A stretch of 38,380 nucleotides of DNA, from assembly GCA_017618275.1 (NCBI GenBank), contig JAFZUS010000197.1:1-38380 (forward strand), in the 5' to 3' direction. Below the pieces are notes generated by a model. The model saw only the letters and a list, made by a program, of their open reading frames with translations, was not told the origin of the DNA and did no database searches. Of this stretch, positions 33,275-38,380 are shown piece by piece; position 1 is the stretch's first letter; each line of letters starts with the position of its first letter. The DNA is from Prevotella sp. Its GTDB lineage: Bacteria > Bacteroidota > Bacteroidia > Bacteroidales > Bacteroidaceae. A program made the position numbers and the translations under genes.

Positions 33275-33275
<1 letters not shown>
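32046..33275 (-). CDS. CE15 glucuronoyl esterase
   Basis: Cleaves the ester between 4-O-methyl-glucuronate on xylan and lignin alcohols. 409 residues from ATG 33275, which begins a signal peptide ending ADAQ; a further upstream reading adds only residues encoded by a repeat array and the neighbouring gene. The alpha/beta-hydrolase carries GVSGCSYAGK with the nucleophile Ser of the CE15 GCS-x-x-GK motif, then QEPGGGG, the family's oxyanion and substrate region, and GHGHCQLP with the catalytic His. The Tyr after the Ser replaces the Arg usual in the fungal and many bacterial GCSRxGK motifs. It is downstream of the GH10-CE1 genes, 23 bp apart. Confidence 0.9.
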
Positions 33276-35536
<2,261 letters not shown>

Positions 35537-35558
35537 TTATTGACTACATCAGTAATCA

Positions 35559-37911
<2,353 letters not shown>

Positions 37912-37928
37912 TTATACATTTCACTTTC

Positions 37929-38380
<452 letters not shown>

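Overview
The window looks like chromosome of a Bacteroidota species, most likely a Prevotella-type gut or rumen xylan degrader. The evidence is a hybrid two-component system (HTCS), a SusC/SusD pair, Bacteroidota promoters (TAnnTTTG -7 boxes, a TTTG -33 box in places) and tandem GH10-CE1 xylanase/feruloyl esterases of the kind known from Prevotella xylan clusters. I see no rRNA, tRNA or CRISPR array.

Layout. (1) 1-137: the end of an IS21-like insertion element, which cuts the C-terminus of the HTCS gene. (2) 115-6540, minus: a three-gene operon encoding an unknown membrane protein, a TolB-like lipoprotein with a CxxCH motif, and the truncated HTCS. (3) 6541-6865: divergent control region with paired direct repeats that look like the activator site. 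(4) 6866-12137, plus: SusC and SusD for xylan oligosaccharide uptake. (5) 12408-16006, plus: two secreted GH43 enzymes. (6) 16007-16910: two arrays of CCTAGG sites at 10-bp spacing bracketing one gene for a four-helix-bundle protein; this module fills the space between two convergent stop codons exactly and is the most unusual object here. (7) 16909-22415: envelope genes (PDZ aspartyl protease, lipoprotein, OmpA-like protein, three small beta-barrel paralogues) that look unrelated to xylan. (8) 22517-30261, minus: GH3 beta-xylosidase, GH95 and GH31. (9) 30395-31747, plus: Tat-exported aldo/keto reductase with ferredoxin-type clusters. (10) 31770-38380, minus: TSCPD protein, CE15 glucuronoyl esterase, two GH10-CE1 fusions and a CE1 esterase cut by the window edge.

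How it works together. GH10 domains cut the xylan backbone, CE1 domains release feruloyl or acetyl esters, CE15 cuts glucuronate-lignin esters, and SusC/D import oligosaccharides. GH43, GH31 (alpha-xylosidase type), GH95 (alpha-L-galactosidase/fucosidase type) and GH3 strip side chains and release xylose. GH95 plus GH31 plus feruloyl esterase suggests highly decorated, cereal-type glucuronoarabinoxylan. The HTCS should sense a xylan oligosaccharide and activate the susCD promoter, but as read it lacks most of its DNA-binding domain.

The window is also rich in short-period simple repeats (7, 8 and 10 bp), both between genes and in frame inside genes. The 10-bp CCTAGG family occurs beside the four-helix-bundle gene and again inside the GH95 gene, which hints at a dispersing repeat with a dedicated partner protein. 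All functional calls come from reading motifs; no database search was run.
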